Counted from the first letter of the stretch, positions 23,110 to 32,939 are shown. The stretch: DNA of 42,062 nt from Campylobacterota bacterium (GCA_013153475.1 JAADEJ010000084.1:1-42062); one strand, 5' to 3'. Made by a program: numbers and translations. The notes: a model not told the origin generated them from the letters alone.

Positions 23110-25914
23110 ATGTCATCCATGTCACGACGCGACTTCCTCAAGAGCGCAGCGGCCGCAACGGCCGCAAGCGCTGTCGGGATGTCGGTTCCGAGCGAAGTTG
23201 AGGCCAAAGCCAACGCAGCCGAAGCAGGCTGGCGCTGGGACAAAGCGGTTTGCCGCTTCTGCGGTACCGGCTGCGGTATTATGGTCGCAACCAAAGACGG
23301 CAAGATCGTTGCCGTCAAAGGGGACCCCGCCGCACCCGTCAACCGCGGTCTGAACTGTATCAAAGGATACTTCAACGCCAAAATCATGTACGGTGCCGAC
23401 CGTCTGACCACTCCGTTGCTGCGGATGGATGAAAACGGCAATTTCAGCAAAAAAGGCAAATTCCGCCCTGTCAGCTGGAAACGCGCATTCGACGAAATGG
23501 AACGTGCCATTAAAAAAGCGCTCAAAGAGGGCGGCCCCGAAGCGGTTGCCGTATTCGGTTCCGGCCAGTACACCATTCAGGAAGGTTACGCCGCGGCCAA
23601 AATGATGAAAGCGGGCTTCAGGTCCAATGCCATCGACCCCAACGCCCGCCACTGTATGGCATCTGCGGTTGTCGGCTTCTTCCAGACTTTCGGTATCGAC
23701 GAGCCCTCCGGTTGTTACGATGACATCGAAATTACCGATACCATCGTTACCTGGGGCGCCAACATGGCCGAGATGCACCCGATTCTGTGGGCCCGCGTCA
23801 CCGACCGCAAGCTCTCCGATCCCGATCGTGTGAAGGTCGTCAACATCTCCACCTATCGCCACCGCTGTTCGGATCTTGCGGATATGGAGATCATCTTCCG
23901 CCCCGGTTCCGACCTGGCCATGTGGAACTACCTGGCCCGCGAGATTGTCTACAACCATCCCGATGTCATCGACTGGGATTTTGTCAAAAAACATATCATT
24001 TTCGCCACCGGCTTCGTTGAAACCGGCTACGGTATGCGTATGCCCGATGAAGCGAAAAAACTGGGTTACAGCGACAAAGAGCTTGAGACCATCAAACAGG
24101 AAGCCAACCACACCGTTACAGAACGTGAAGCACCCGGTCTTGCTCCCTTGGGTTATAAAGCCGGCGACAACATGAAAATGGTTCACCGCGGCCACGCTCT
24201 CGGACACTGGGAGATCAGCTTTGAAGAGTTCAAGAAAGGTCTGGAACCCTATACACTCGACTATGTCGCCAGTGTCGCCAAGGGTGACCCGGACGAAAGT
24301 ATTGAAAGCTTCAAGAAAAAACTTGAAACCCTGCGCGACCTCTACATCGACAAGAGCCGCAAAATGGTCAGCTTCTGGACCATGGGTATGAACCAGCACT
24401 ACCGCGGTTCGTGGGTTAACGAGCAATCCTATATGGTTCACTTCCTGCTGGGCAAACAGGCCAAGCCGGGCAACGGCGCCTTCTCTCTGACCGGTCAGCC
24501 CTCCGCATGCGGTACGGCCCGCGAAGTCGGTACCTTTACCCACCGTCTGCCCGCCGATATGCTGGTCAAGATCCCCAAACACCGCGAAATCGCCGAGAAG
24601 ATCTGGAAACTCCCCAAAGGTACCATCAACCCGGTGGGCTATCAACATATCATGAACATCCATCGCCAGATCGAAGATGGCAAAATCAAGTTCGCGTGGG
24701 TCAACGTCTGTAACCCCTACCACGATACGGCCAACGCCAACCACTGGATCAAAGCGGCCCGTACCATGGACTGCTTCATCGTCACCTCCGACGGTTATCC
24801 CGGTATTTCGGCCAAAGTCTCCGACCTGGTTCTGCCTTCGGCCATGATCTACGAAAAATGGGGATCCTACGGTAACGCGGAGCGCCGTACACAACACTGG
24901 CGACAACAGGTTCTGCCTGTGGGTGACGCCATGAGCGACACCTGGCAGTGGATTGAACTTTCCAAACGCTTTACCGTTAAAGACGTATGGGGTGAAAGCA
25001 CCATTAAAGGCGGTAAAAAACTGCCCAACGTCATCGAAGAGGCCAAGAAAATGGGTTACAGCGAAGATACCACCATGTTTGAGATCCTCTTCGCCAACGA
25101 TTATTATAAAAGCTTCAAAGCCGATGACCCCATCGGAGAAGGTTTTGACAACACCGAAGTCTTCGGTGACAGCCGAAACGTTCTGGGAAGTGACGGAAAA
25201 CCCTGGAAAGGCTACGGCTTCTTCATTCAAAAAGCGCTCTGGGAAGAGTACCGCAAATTCGGTGCCGGCCACGGACACGACCTGGCCGACTTCGATACCT
25301 ACCATCGCGTCCGCGGTCTGCGCTGGCCCGTTGTGGACGGCAAAGACACCCCCTGGCGCTTCAACGTCAAATACGATCCCTATGCGCGTAAATACGCCAA
25401 GCCGGGCGAAGAGTTCAACTTCTACGGTCCTGCGCTTAAAGTGCTCAAACGCGGTAACCTCAAAAAGATCGATCCCGCCAAAGGCAAGATCGACCTGCAC
25501 GGCAAAGCGAAGATCTTCTTCCGCCCCTACATGGATCCGACCGAACAGCCGGATAAAGAGTACGACACCTGGCTCTGTACGGGTCGTGTGATCGAGCACT
25601 GGCACAGCGGTACCATGACCATGCGCGTCCCCGAACTCTTCCGCGCGATGCCCGAAGCCTTCTGCTACATGAACCCCAAAGACGCCAAGGCCAAAGGCCT
25701 CAAAGACGGCGATCTGGTCTGGGTGGAAAGCCGCCGGGGCAAAGTCAAAGCCCACATCAAAACCCGTGGACGGAACCGGCCTCCCCGCGGTCTGGTCTTC
25801 GTACCCTGGTTCGATGAGCGGGTCTTCATTAACAAAGTATGCCTGGACCACACCTGCCCGATGTCCAAACAGACCGACTACAAAAAGTGTGCGGTCAAAA
25901 TCTACAAGGCGTAA
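23110..25914 (+). CDS. napA: Periplasmic nitrate reductase catalytic subunit
   Basis: 934 residues from the ATG at 23110 (AGGAGGTAAAT before it); the track start at 23038 is upstream of the ribosome site. The twin-arginine signal [16 protein letters not shown] directs folded export. The [4Fe-4S] cluster motif [11 protein letters not shown]...CIKGYF is near residues 45-80. The molybdenum ligand is the cysteine of NARHCMAS near 180. It carries bis-MGD and reduces nitrate to nitrite in the periplasm with electrons from NapB. The length suits the long NapA of Campylobacterota rather than the ~830-residue enteric form. Two hairpins follow the stop. Confidence 0.97.
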   Translation: MSSMSRRDFLKSAAAATAASAVGMSVPSEVEAKANAAEAGWRWDKAVCRFCGTGCGIMVATKDGKIVAVKGDPAAPVNRGLNCIKGYFNAKIMYGADRLTTPLLRMDENGNFSKKGKFRPVSWKRAFDEMERAIKKALKEGGPEAVAVFGSGQYTIQEGYAAAKMMKAGFRSNAIDPNARHCMASAVVGFFQTFGIDEPSGCYDDIEITDTIVTWGANMAEMHPILWARVTDRKLSDPDRVKVVNISTYRHRCSDLADMEIIFRPGSDLAMWNYLAREIVYNHPDVIDWDFVKKHIIFATGFVETGYGMRMPDEAKKLGYSDKELETIKQEANHTVTEREAPGLAPLGYKAGDNMKMVHRGHALGHWEISFEEFKKGLEPYTLDYVASVAKGDPDESIESFKKKLETLRDLYIDKSRKMVSFWTMGMNQHYRGSWVNEQSYMVHFLLGKQAKPGNGAFSLTGQPSACGTAREVGTFTHRLPADMLVKIPKHREIAEKIWKLPKGTINPVGYQHIMNIHRQIEDGKIKFAWVNVCNPYHDTANANHWIKAARTMDCFIVTSDGYPGISAKVSDLVLPSAMIYEKWGSYGNAERRTQHWRQQVLPVGDAMSDTWQWIELSKRFTVKDVWGESTIKGGKKLPNVIEEAKKMGYSEDTTMFEILFANDYYKSFKADDPIGEGFDNTEVFGDSRNVLGSDGKPWKGYGFFIQKALWEEYRKFGAGHGHDLADFDTYHRVRGLRWPVVDGKDTPWRFNVKYDPYARKYAKPGEEFNFYGPALKVLKRGNLKKIDPAKGKIDLHGKAKIFFRPYMDPTEQPDKEYDTWLCTGRVIEHWHSGTMTMRVPELFRAMPEAFCYMNPKDAKAKGLKDGDLVWVESRRGKVKAHIKTRGRNRPPRGLVFVPWFDERVFINKVCLDHTCPMSKQTDYKKCAVKIYKA

Positions 25915-25921
25915 TGTCTTT

Positions 25922-25968
25922 GCCGACCGGCCCCGGCCGGCGGCTGATTTGAGCGGGAAACCGCAAAT
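25922..25968 (+). other. Paired hairpins between napA and napG
   Basis: GCCG-a-CCGGC-CCCG-GCCGG-CGGC (25922-25944) is a nine-pair stem with one bulge. ATTT-ga-GCGG-GAAA-CCGC-AAAT (25947-25968) is a second stem with a GAAA tetraloop. Neither is followed by a U-tract, so they more likely stabilise or process the napA message than terminate it. Confidence 0.55.
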
Positions 25969-25992
25969 TTCATAAAAAGGTGGATTGAGTCT

Positions 25993-26829
25993 TTGAACAC
26001 TCAAAATCCGAAAAAAGAAGTCAAACCCAAAATCACCGAACGTCGGCGATTTTTGACCATTATGGCCCAAAGCGTAGGACTCTCGGCGCTGGGCGGCATT
26101 ATCTGGACCGGCTACGTGGAAGAGGCCAAAGCCTCGCCGCTGCTGTTGCGTCCGCCGGGCGCGCTGCCTGAAAGCGACTTTCTGCGCACCTGCATCAAAT
26201 GCGGTCAATGCGCGGAAGCGTGTCCTTACGACACGCTGCTGATGGCCAAACCGGGAGACGGCCTGCCGATGGGTACCCCCTACTTCATCGCGCGGGACGT
26301 GCCCTGCTATATGTGCCCCGACATCCCCTGCGTACCCGTCTGCCCGACCGGCGCGCTGGATCAGGAGTCAGTCAGCAGCGAAAAGGACGGCAAAGAGGTT
26401 CTGGACATCAACAAAGCCCGCATGGGCCTGGCGGTGGTGGACCATGAGTCTTGCGTTGCCTATTGGGGTATCCAGTGCGACGCGTGTTACCGGGCCTGTC
26501 CCATTCTGGGTCAGGCAATCACCATCGAGTTCATGCGCAATGAACGTACCGGAAAACACGCCAAACTGGTCCCTATCGTCCATGCCGACCACTGTACCGG
26601 CTGCGGGCTCTGCGAGCACGCCTGTGTCACGGAAAAAGCGGCCATCTTTGTTCTGCCGCGCGAAGTAGCCATGGGTAAAGCCGGTGACTACTATGTCAAA
26701 GGTTGGGACAAAAAAGACCAGGAGCGCATCAAACAGCGCGACCTGAAAAAACTGACCACTGAAACCGAACGGAGCGCCAAAAAGCCGCAGGATTACCTGA
26801 ATATGGATGAGGAGTTGTTCGATGAGTAA
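25993..26829 (+). CDS. napG: Ferredoxin-type protein NapG
   Basis: 278 residues from a TTG start; no ATG precedes the twin-arginine signal ERRRFLTIMAQSVG (residues ~15-28), so the TTG is needed. Four cysteine groups follow: CIKCGQCAEACPYD, CYMCPDIPCVPVCPTG, CDACYRACPILG and CTGCGLCEHACVTEKAA, for four [4Fe-4S] clusters. With NapH it forms the quinol-oxidising route to NapAB in species that lack NapC, as here. It overlaps napH by eight bases. Confidence 0.95.
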   Translation: MNTQNPKKEVKPKITERRRFLTIMAQSVGLSALGGIIWTGYVEEAKASPLLLRPPGALPESDFLRTCIKCGQCAEACPYDTLLMAKPGDGLPMGTPYFIARDVPCYMCPDIPCVPVCPTGALDQESVSSEKDGKEVLDINKARMGLAVVDHESCVAYWGIQCDACYRACPILGQAITIEFMRNERTGKHAKLVPIVHADHCTGCGLCEHACVTEKAAIFVLPREVAMGKAGDYYVKGWDKKDQERIKQRDLKKLTTETERSAKKPQDYLNMDEELFDE

Positions 26830-27652
26830 GCTCTACAAATACCGCTATCTAATCGCGCGGCGGGCTACACAGATCGGACTGCTCTTTCTCTACTTCGCGG
26901 GCAACGCCTGGGGCTGGAAAGTGCTGCAGGGCACACTGAGTTCCTCGGAGCTCTTCGGCGCCATTCCCCTGGCCGATCCGTTCGCGGTTTTACAGATGCT
27001 CTCCGCCGGCGCGGTCATGGGCGTCAACGTCTTTATCGGCGCGGCCATTATCATCCTCTTTTACGGGGTGGTAGGCGGCCGGGCATTTTGCAGCTGGGTC
27101 TGTCCGGTCAACATGATCACCGACCTGGCCAACTGGCTGCGGCGAAAACTGCTGCTTGACAAAGTGGAACGCAAAGTGTGGGTCAGCCGCAACGCCCGTT
27201 ACTGGGTGCTGGGCCTCTCCCTGGTGGTTTCGGCCGTCACCGGCCTGGCCGCGTTTGAGCTGGTTAGCCCCATCACCATCTTCAACCGGGGCGTGATCTT
27301 CGGCATGGGGATGACCGGCGGGGTATTGCTGGCTATCTTCCTTTTTGACCTCTTTGGGGTCAAAAACGGCTGGTGCGGCCACATCTGCCCGCTGGGCGGC
27401 GTCTACTCGATCATCGGCAAATACAGCCTGATCCGGGTAGCCCATAACGAGCCCAACTGCACCCTTTGTATGAAATGCAAAGAGGTCTGCCCCGAGTCGC
27501 AGGTGCTTTACATGATCGGCAAAAAGAGTCAAATTGTCGACATGGGTGAATGCGTCAACTGCGCACGCTGCATCGAAGTGTGCGACGACGACGCACTTGG
27601 GTTTAGCATTCGAGATTTCGCAAAAAGTAAATCCAAAGGAGAAATACAATGA
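26822..27652 (+). CDS. napH: Ferredoxin-type membrane protein NapH
   Basis: 276 residues from the ATG at 26822 (GAGGAG upstream), an eight-base overlap with napG. Four membrane spans alternate with cytoplasmic CxxxCP-type motifs (CSWVCPVNMI near 86, CGHICPLGGV near 190). A C-terminal pair of ferredoxin clusters follows (CTLCMKCKEVCPES and CVNCARCIEVCDDDA). It takes electrons from menaquinol and passes them to NapG. The start at 26807 given by the track has no ribosome site. Confidence 0.95.
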   Translation: MSKLYKYRYLIARRATQIGLLFLYFAGNAWGWKVLQGTLSSSELFGAIPLADPFAVLQMLSAGAVMGVNVFIGAAIIILFYGVVGGRAFCSWVCPVNMITDLANWLRRKLLLDKVERKVWVSRNARYWVLGLSLVVSAVTGLAAFELVSPITIFNRGVIFGMGMTGGVLLAIFLFDLFGVKNGWCGHICPLGGVYSIIGKYSLIRVAHNEPNCTLCMKCKEVCPESQVLYMIGKKSQIVDMGECVNCARCIEVCDDDALGFSIRDFAKSKSKGEIQ

Positions 27653-28224
27653 AAAAATTGATCTTAACGGCACTTTCCGCCGCCGTCGTGCTCAGCTTCA
27701 CCGCGTGCGCCGGCAACAACGGAGAAAGCGCCGTCAAAATGGACGAGCAGGAGCTCAACTCCAAAGCCGCTCCGATCGTAACGGAAGAGGAACTCGGCCT
27801 TCGCGACGAGAACCTTTATAGCGAAGATGGGGTAGCCCCCGTCAAGGCTGATTTCAGCCGCCCCGCACCCGGCCAGGCCAAAACCTTCGAGCGCTCCTAT
27901 GAAAACGCGCCGCCGCTCATTCCCCACAGCGTGGACGGCCTGCTTCCCATTACCAAAAACAACAACGCCTGCCTGGGATGCCATATGCCCAACGTTGCCA
28001 AAAGCATGGGAGCCACGCCGATTCCGCCGACCCACTTCATGGACTTCAGAACCCAGAAAAAATTGGATCACCTGGCGCAACAGCGTTTCAACTGCTCTCA
28101 GTGCCATGTTCCCCAGGCCAACGTCAAACCGCTGGTTGAAAACAAATTTACCGCCGGTTACCGCAATCCCGAAGAGAAAAAACGCTCCAACCTCATCGAC
28201 ACCCTTAACGAAGGGGTCAAATAA
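27649..28224 (+). CDS. napB: Diheme cytochrome c subunit NapB
   Basis: 191 residues with an N-terminal signal (LILTALSAAVVLSFTACA). The cysteine at 20 could make it a lipoprotein, although FTAC is not a canonical lipobox. Two heme sites, CLGCH near 108 and CSQCH near 147, and the NAPPLIPHSVDGLLPI segment identify NapB, which passes electrons to NapA. It overlaps napH by four bases. Confidence 0.95.
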   Translation: MKKLILTALSAAVVLSFTACAGNNGESAVKMDEQELNSKAAPIVTEEELGLRDENLYSEDGVAPVKADFSRPAPGQAKTFERSYENAPPLIPHSVDGLLPITKNNNACLGCHMPNVAKSMGATPIPPTHFMDFRTQKKLDHLAQQRFNCSQCHVPQANVKPLVENKFTAGYRNPEEKKRSNLIDTLNEGVK

Positions 28225-28225
28225 G

Positions 28226-28747
28226 ATGGCGGATAGTGGGAGACGGAGGCTTTTCGCCTCCCTCTCCGCCCCTTTCAAAGAGGCCCCCAAATTGCCCAAC
28301 CCCATTCGCCCTCCTTACGCTTCCGATCCTTCGCTTTTTCAGACGCTGTGTGTAGAGTGCCGTGACAAACCCTGCGTTTCCGCGTGTGAAGAGTCGATTA
28401 TCGAGCCAGACGCAAAGGGCATACCAAAACTTGTTTTCACGCAAAAGGGGTGTACATTCTGTGAAGCCTGCGCCGATGCCTGTCCTGCGGGAGTTTTAAG
28501 CGACAAGTCGCTAAACTTCCTCGACGCGACGGTAGAGATAGATATACTCAAATGTATGGCGTGGCACCAGGTGATGTGCCACAGCTGCAAAGAGCCGTGT
28601 CTTGAAGACGCCATTGCGTTTCTGGGCCTTTTCCGCCCCTCTATCGACCCGATGCGATGTACCGCGTGCGGATGGTGCCTTTCGGTCTGTCCGTCCGACG
28701 CCATTACCATTGTACAAGGGAAAAAGGATCAACCATGCGACTCTTGA
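28226..28747 (+). CDS. napF: Cytoplasmic iron-sulfur protein NapF
   Basis: 173 residues from the ATG at 28226, one base after the napB stop, with GAAGGGG upstream. The track's 27899 start is internal to napB. Cysteine groups: CVECRDKPCVSAC, CTFCEACADACPAG, CHSCKEPC and CTACGWCLSVCPSD, giving three or four [4Fe-4S] clusters. There is no signal peptide, so it is cytoplasmic. NapF is thought to help load or activate NapA before export. Confidence 0.92.
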   Translation: MADSGRRRLFASLSAPFKEAPKLPNPIRPPYASDPSLFQTLCVECRDKPCVSACEESIIEPDAKGIPKLVFTQKGCTFCEACADACPAGVLSDKSLNFLDATVEIDILKCMAWHQVMCHSCKEPCLEDAIAFLGLFRPSIDPMRCTACGWCLSVCPSDAITIVQGKKDQPCDS

Positions 28748-29697
28748 CATTCTGTTTTCTAACCCTCTGGAGTACCCTGATGGCTGCAACGGCCGTCAAA
28801 CCCGCGTATAGCATTGATGTAGACGGCAATGTAGTCGAATTTGTTCGAGAGAGCAACACCCTTTATATTGCCACAGATGTGGGAAAGCTGGAAATTTACG
28901 ATTGGCAGGCACGTCAAAAAAAAGAAGAGATCATCTATCCTGATATTCACGATTTCCTGGGTGATCCCATGAAACCGAAAATTTTCGGCGTCGATATAGC
29001 ACCCGATCATCAGACACTGGTCATTATGGTGCAAGATGAAAATGGCGAAAGGATTCTCTATCTGCGCACAGCCGATGGCAAACAGACCCGCTTTCTGGAT
29101 AAAAATGACCACATTCAAATGCGTGAAGCCCGTTTCATAGACACCAATCACTTGCTGGTTGCCACCATGAGCAATGAGATGCTCTACTTCTCCATCAACC
29201 CCAAAAAGATTCTTTGGCGTAAACAGCTCAGTCTTTCCACCTTCTCCGATTTTCAGTTGAACGAAGATCGCACCAAAGTGGCAAGCACCTGTGAATCGGG
29301 CATCGTCTACGTGGTCGATGTCAAAAGCGGCAAAATTCTCAAGACCCTTGAAGGGGGGAACAAAGACAACGTTTTCAAAGTCGATTTCAAAAATTACAAA
29401 GTCCTGGCCTGCGGGCAGGATCGCAAAGCGGTTCTCTACTCGTTGGGATACGATACGCCGATCATCTATCCGACCCAATTTCTCGTCTATGCCGGCGCGT
29501 TGAACGCCCAAGCGACGTTAAGCGCTTTTCAATACAACGAAAACAATGAGATCGCCATTTTCGACAACGCGACCAAAAGCGAAAAATATCGTCTGATCGG
29601 TCAACACTCGGTACTCAACACCATTCTTTTCGTGGATGACAAAACCCTTATCAGCTCATCCGATGACAACCACATCTTAATTTGGAGGCTTCCATGA
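28735..29697 (+). CDS. napL: Periplasmic beta-propeller protein NapL
   Basis: 320 residues from the ATG at 28735, which overlaps napF by 13 bases. The export signal LLTFCFLTLWSTLMAATA is followed by WD40-like blades (NTLYIATDVGKLEIYDW, RTKVASTCESGIVYVVDVKSGKIL, KTLISSSDDNHILIWRLP). NapL is an accessory protein found in the nap operons of Campylobacterota. It affects Nap activity but its biochemical role is not settled. No heme or metal motif is seen. Confidence 0.9.
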   Translation: MRLLTFCFLTLWSTLMAATAVKPAYSIDVDGNVVEFVRESNTLYIATDVGKLEIYDWQARQKKEEIIYPDIHDFLGDPMKPKIFGVDIAPDHQTLVIMVQDENGERILYLRTADGKQTRFLDKNDHIQMREARFIDTNHLLVATMSNEMLYFSINPKKILWRKQLSLSTFSDFQLNEDRTKVASTCESGIVYVVDVKSGKILKTLEGGNKDNVFKVDFKNYKVLACGQDRKAVLYSLGYDTPIIYPTQFLVYAGALNAQATLSAFQYNENNEIAIFDNATKSEKYRLIGQHSVLNTILFVDDKTLISSSDDNHILIWRLP

Positions 29698-30050
29698 ACA
29701 TTTCCAGTATTGTCGTACAGGTTCGGCAGGAGCATGTCGACGAAGTGGTCGAAACACTCAAAAACGCCGATTTTTGCGACTACCATTTCCACGACAAATC
29801 GATCGGCAAAATCATTGTGACGGTAGAGGGAGAGAATATCAGCGAAGAGATCGGTAAAGTCAAACAGATTCAGGCACTGCCCCATGTCATCTCGGCCGAG
29901 ATGATGATGGCCTACAGCGAAGAGGAACTCGACGCCGAGCGCAGCAAACTGGAGATGGGCGGTCCCAATGTCCCCCCTATGCTCAACGACGACTCCATCC
30001 GCGCCGAAGATATTGTCTACAACGGCGACCTGAAGAAAAAAGATATTTAA
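29694..30050 (+). CDS. napD: Nitrate reductase maturation chaperone NapD
   Basis: 118 residues from the ATG at 29694 (ATGA overlap with napL). The N-terminal ~85 residues form the ferredoxin-like NapD fold (ISSIVVQVRQEHVDEVVETL; GKIIVTVEGENISEEIG). It binds the NapA twin-arginine signal in the cytoplasm to hold back export until cofactor loading. A ~30-residue acidic C-terminal extension goes beyond the enteric protein. It is the last gene of the nap operon, before a terminator. Confidence 0.92.
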   Translation: MNISSIVVQVRQEHVDEVVETLKNADFCDYHFHDKSIGKIIVTVEGENISEEIGKVKQIQALPHVISAEMMMAYSEEELDAERSKLEMGGPNVPPMLNDDSIRAEDIVYNGDLKKKDI

Positions 30051-30075
30051 AAGGGGAGGCTCATTTCCCCTTTTT
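30049..30075. terminator. Bidirectional terminator between napD and the minus-strand gene
   Basis: AAAAGGGGA-GGCTCAT-TTCCCCTTTTT is a GC-core stem flanked by an A-run on one side and a T-run on the other. It serves the plus-strand nap operon and the converging minus-strand genes. The stop of the minus-strand gene lies in the loop. Confidence 0.82.
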
Positions 30076-30528
30076 GCCTACTTCCGCCACAGGCACAAGT
30101 TCCGCCAATTCCGCTTCCTGCATAATTCTAAAACGGTTTTCGATCTGCAAATAGCGTACCACTTCAGCGGGTGAAAGAAATTTGCCGAACTTTCTGGCAT
30201 AGGCCTCCTGCAGTCGCAACGCCGCCGCGTTGACGTCGAACCACTCCTTGAGCAGCTTTTGGGCGGTTTGGGCATCCAGATCTTTCTGCGCTTTGATATA
30301 CCGCATCATGATGCCGAGCTTTTCACCCAGAACCGAAGCCATTTTGAGCTGATACTCGTCATAGAGCTTCCCAAAAGCTTCCCGTTTCTCTCCCTGAAGT
30401 CCCATAGAAGCCAGAACCACCGCTTTTTTCTCGGCCATCTTGGCGATCATCACCAGCTGATTCTCGTCATTGGGCAGCGCCAGGGCCGCCACCGCCGCCA
30501 AAGAGAGTGCCAGAATCCATTTTCTCAT
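30061..30528 (-). CDS. Unknown helical periplasmic protein
   Basis: 155 residues with a signal peptide (WILALSLAAVAALA). The mature part is highly helical and charged, rich in Ala, Glu, Lys and Leu, without cysteine or a known motif. It follows the next gene upstream by 13 bases, with AGGAGG before its ATG, so the two form a small operon convergent with nap. A Spy/CpxP-like role is conceivable from size and helicity, but no diagnostic LTxxQ motif is seen. Confidence 0.78.
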   Translation of the reverse strand: MRKWILALSLAAVAALALPNDENQLVMIAKMAEKKAVVLASMGLQGEKREAFGKLYDEYQLKMASVLGEKLGIMMRYIKAQKDLDAQTAQKLLKEWFDVNAAALRLQEAYARKFGKFLSPAEVVRYLQIENRFRIMQEAELAELVPVAEVGKKGK

Positions 30529-30541
30529 TTTTTTCCTCCTT

Positions 30542-31141
30542 CTATACGTGTTTCAGTCGCATGACACCAAAAAGCCCTTCATCCCGTTTTTCGATAATCA
30601 GCTCCGAGTCAACCGGAGGACGACGGTTTTCGAGCACATCCACAAGGTCATGCAATACAGCCCCGAAATTCTGAAAAAGCGGCACCTTGATCTCCGCAAT
30701 TTTCGCGGCGGCGATTTCGGATGCTATTTTCTCCAACACACAGCGGTACGCGGCTTCGTTGGTCACAAACTGCAAATAGTAGTCATACATGGCATCGATG
30801 TTTTTCAACCAGGCCTGCCGTCCCTCTTCGGAAATGGTGGTAGCTTCCCCCACCCGACGACGCAGATCCTCCACGATCTCCCGCGCTTTGGCTTCCCTCT
30901 TAGCCACCACCTGCTCGATATCGTCACAATACCTGTGCAGTCGTGCCAGCATCTCTTCCGGTTTCATCTCCACCCCTTTGGGATGGTAGACGTGCTCTCT
31001 TTCGTTTTCAGGATTGAAATCGAACGCTTCCGCCAACTCCAAAGCGGCGCTGAGATAGTGGTATTTGTCGGGATTGTTCTTATCGAACATCACCCCTTTA
31101 TCGGATACTTTCGGCATAGGGCCGACATAAGCCAGTTTCAT
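30542..31141 (-). CDS. Unknown cytoplasmic protein
   Basis: 199 residues, start set by AAGGAGTGACAC-ATG. There is no signal peptide or membrane span. The N-terminus (KLAYVGPMPKVSDKGVMF) is followed by a long charged helical part (residues ~60-130, EEMLARLHRYCDDIEQVVAKRE) and a C-terminal beta stretch (SELIIEKRDEGLFGVMRL). I do not recognise a family. It has its own TATAAT and is cotranscribed with the helical periplasmic protein. Confidence 0.8.
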   Translation of the reverse strand: MKLAYVGPMPKVSDKGVMFDKNNPDKYHYLSAALELAEAFDFNPENEREHVYHPKGVEMKPEEMLARLHRYCDDIEQVVAKREAKAREIVEDLRRRVGEATTISEEGRQAWLKNIDAMYDYYLQFVTNEAAYRCVLEKIASEIAAAKIAEIKVPLFQNFGAVLHDLVDVLENRRPPVDSELIIEKRDEGLFGVMRLKHV

Positions 31142-31167
31142 GTGTCACTCCTTTTCACTGTTTTTGC

Positions 31168-31173
31168 ATTATA
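31168..31173 (-). promoter_or_regulatory. Probable promoter (-10 TATAAT) for the 199-residue gene
   Basis: GGATATAATGC on the minus strand contains a perfect TATAAT, about 27 bases before the ATG at 31141. It sits in the short gap after the His/Pro-rich gene, so this two-gene unit need not depend on trpB transcription. Confidence 0.55.
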
Positions 31174-31175
31174 TC

Positions 31176-31664
31176 CTATCGTCTCCTGATCGACCGGCGT
31201 ACCGGACGCTGTGCGGGACGGTTGACCGGCCGGGTCGGACGATTGAAGGCGGGATTTTTGATAGGCTGGATGGTAACGGGACCGCCGGGACGGGACGGTT
31301 TATGCGGTTTATGCGGTTTATGCGGTTTATGGGGACGGTGGGGCCGGTAGGGATAGGGTGGCACGGCATAGATGGGATGGGGCCAATAGACCCCTCCGTA
31401 AAATCCCCGACTGTCCCGAAGATCAACCCTCTCTTCCGTACCGTTGCGCCCTTCTGCCGCGTGAATGATCGCCTCTATACGGCTCTTGGCGATACCGTAC
31501 CGTTTCCCGGCTTCCGAAAAAGTGTGGCGTTTGGTATACATCTGTACCTTTTCACTGCCGTCCTGCACGACAAAACAGTGGGAGCGTTGCAGGTAACAGT
31601 GGGAAGTCGCCCACGCGCCGGAACCGAACAAAAACACACCCAGCCACAACCATCCTCTTCTCAT
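31176..31664 (-). CDS. Exported His/Pro/Arg-rich protein
   Basis: 162 residues with a signal peptide ([16 protein letters not shown]). The mature N-terminal ~75 residues hold two cysteines ([11 protein letters not shown]) and a helical segment ([20 protein letters not shown]). The rest is low complexity: a [20 protein letters not shown] tract and a very basic Pro/Arg end ([10 protein letters not shown]). The His-Lys-Pro repeats could bind metal or the cell surface, but this is a guess. Its ATG overlaps the trpB stop, a pairing with no evident functional link. Confidence 0.78.
   Translation of the reverse strand: MRRGWLWLGVFLFGSGAWATSHCYLQRSHCFVVQDGSEKVQMYTKRHTFSEAGKRYGIAKSRIEAIIHAAEGRNGTEERVDLRDSRGFYGGVYWPHPIYAVPPYPYRPHRPHKPHKPHKPHKPSRPGGPVTIQPIKNPAFNRPTRPVNRPAQRPVRRSIRRR
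31296..31331 (+). repeat. Four tandem 9-base repeats inside the His/Pro-rich gene
   Basis: CGGTTTATG is repeated four times without mismatch. On the coding strand it encodes His-Lys-Pro units. Such short perfect repeats are prone to slippage in whole-codon steps, changing the tract length without a frameshift. Confidence 0.9.
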
Positions 31665-32890
31665 GACGCATCTCCTTCGGAAGGCCAGGTCATTACCCCG
31701 TAGTTTTCCACCACGAAATCGATATCCTTGTCGCCCCGACCGGAAAGGTTGACCAAAATCGCATCATGGGGCACCTCTTTGGCCAATTTCATGGCATATG
31801 CGATGGCATGGGCGCTTTCAAGAGCGGGAATAATGCCTTCCATCTGACTGATGGCGTAAAACGCCTCAACGGTCTCACGATCTGACGCGCCGACCGACTC
31901 GACCCGACCCACTTCATGCAGATAGGCCTGCTCGGGCCCGACCCCCGGATAATCCAACCCGCTGGCAATGGAGTGCACCGGTGCGGGATCTCCGTTTTCA
32001 TCCTGTAAAAGTATCGATTTGAACCCATGCAGAACACCCGGTTTTCCATAAGAGAGGGTAGCGGCGTGTTCGCCGAGCTTCGTTCCCCTTCCCAAAGGTT
32101 CCACGGCATACAGCCGCACATCGTCATCGATGAACCCGCTGAATATGCCCATGGCGTTGGAGCCGCCTCCCACACAGGCAACGACATGATCGGGCAACTC
32201 TCCTCCGGTCATCTCCCGATACTGTTCCCGTGCTTCCAGCCCCACCACGCTCTGAAAATCCCTGACCATCAAAGGGAAAGGGTGCGGTCCCACCACCGAC
32301 CCGATCGCGTACATGGCGGTATCCAACTGGGCAAGATAGGCCTCGAATGCCGAATCCACCGCCTCTTTCAGGGTTTTCAGCCCATGGGTCGCAGGCACCA
32401 CTTTGGCCCCCAGAATCTTCATTCTCACCACATTGGGATGCTCTTTTTCTATATCCACTTCTCCCATATGAATCTCACACTCCAATCCGAAATGTGCCGC
32501 CGCCGTCGCCAACGCCACGCCGTGCTGTCCCGCACCGGTCTCGGCTATCAGCTTGGTTTTACCCAGGCTTTTGGCTACCAGCGCCTCAGCCATACAGTGG
32601 TTGAGTTTATGGGCCCCGGTATGGTTCAGGTCTTCCCGTTTGAAATAGAGTTGCGCCCCCCCGATCGCCTCACTGAGCCGCCTGGCGTGATAAACCGGCG
32701 TCGGACGTCCCTGATAATGCAGACGGATGCGCCGCAACTCACTCAAAAACGCATGGGATTTTCTGAGCTTCATATACGCTTCGGTAATCCGTTCAAACTC
32801 CTCTACCAGCTGCGGCGGTAAAAAAGCCCCGCCATAGGCTCCGAAATACCCCTTTTCGTCAGGCTGTGACTTCAAATACGGATGCTTCAT
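31661..32890 (-). CDS. trpB: Tryptophan synthase beta chain
   Basis: 409 residues. The PLP-dependent subunit that joins indole and serine. Motifs: [14 protein letters not shown] near residue 80-95 with the PLP lysine, ETGAGQHG near 111, [10 protein letters not shown] near 232 for phosphate binding, and LSGRGDKD near 380. Length and motifs match TrpB1, the form that pairs with TrpA, rather than the longer TrpB2. No other trp gene is in the window. It overlaps the His/Pro-rich gene by four bases. GGAGAGGGAG precedes the ATG. Confidence 0.95.
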   Translation of the reverse strand: MKHPYLKSQPDEKGYFGAYGGAFLPPQLVEEFERITEAYMKLRKSHAFLSELRRIRLHYQGRPTPVYHARRLSEAIGGAQLYFKREDLNHTGAHKLNHCMAEALVAKSLGKTKLIAETGAGQHGVALATAAAHFGLECEIHMGEVDIEKEHPNVVRMKILGAKVVPATHGLKTLKEAVDSAFEAYLAQLDTAMYAIGSVVGPHPFPLMVRDFQSVVGLEAREQYREMTGGELPDHVVACVGGGSNAMGIFSGFIDDDVRLYAVEPLGRGTKLGEHAATLSYGKPGVLHGFKSILLQDENGDPAPVHSIASGLDYPGVGPEQAYLHEVGRVESVGASDRETVEAFYAISQMEGIIPALESAHAIAYAMKLAKEVPHDAILVNLSGRGDKDIDFVVENYGVMTWPSEGDAS

Positions 32891-32922
32891 CTCCCTCTCC
32901 TTTTTTTTTCTTTAAACCAGTC

Positions 32923-32939
32923 TAATACCCTTTGTATTA
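32923..32939. promoter_or_regulatory. Operator-like palindrome upstream of trpB
   Basis: TAATAC-CCTTT-GTATTA is a perfect inverted repeat with six-base arms, 33 bases from the trpB start. It lies where a trpB promoter would be expected and could bind a dimeric regulator. No matching regulator is in the window. Confidence 0.45.

Noticed and set aside
23122-26208. 1028-residue open frame on the minus strand across napA and napG
   Set aside because: It is fully antisense to genes with unmistakable cofactor motifs, has no ribosome site or family motif, and reflects codon bias in GC-rich genes.
31296-31331. Possible CRISPR-like short repeats
   Set aside because: The units are 9 bases, contiguous and in frame, coding His-Lys-Pro; there are no spacers.
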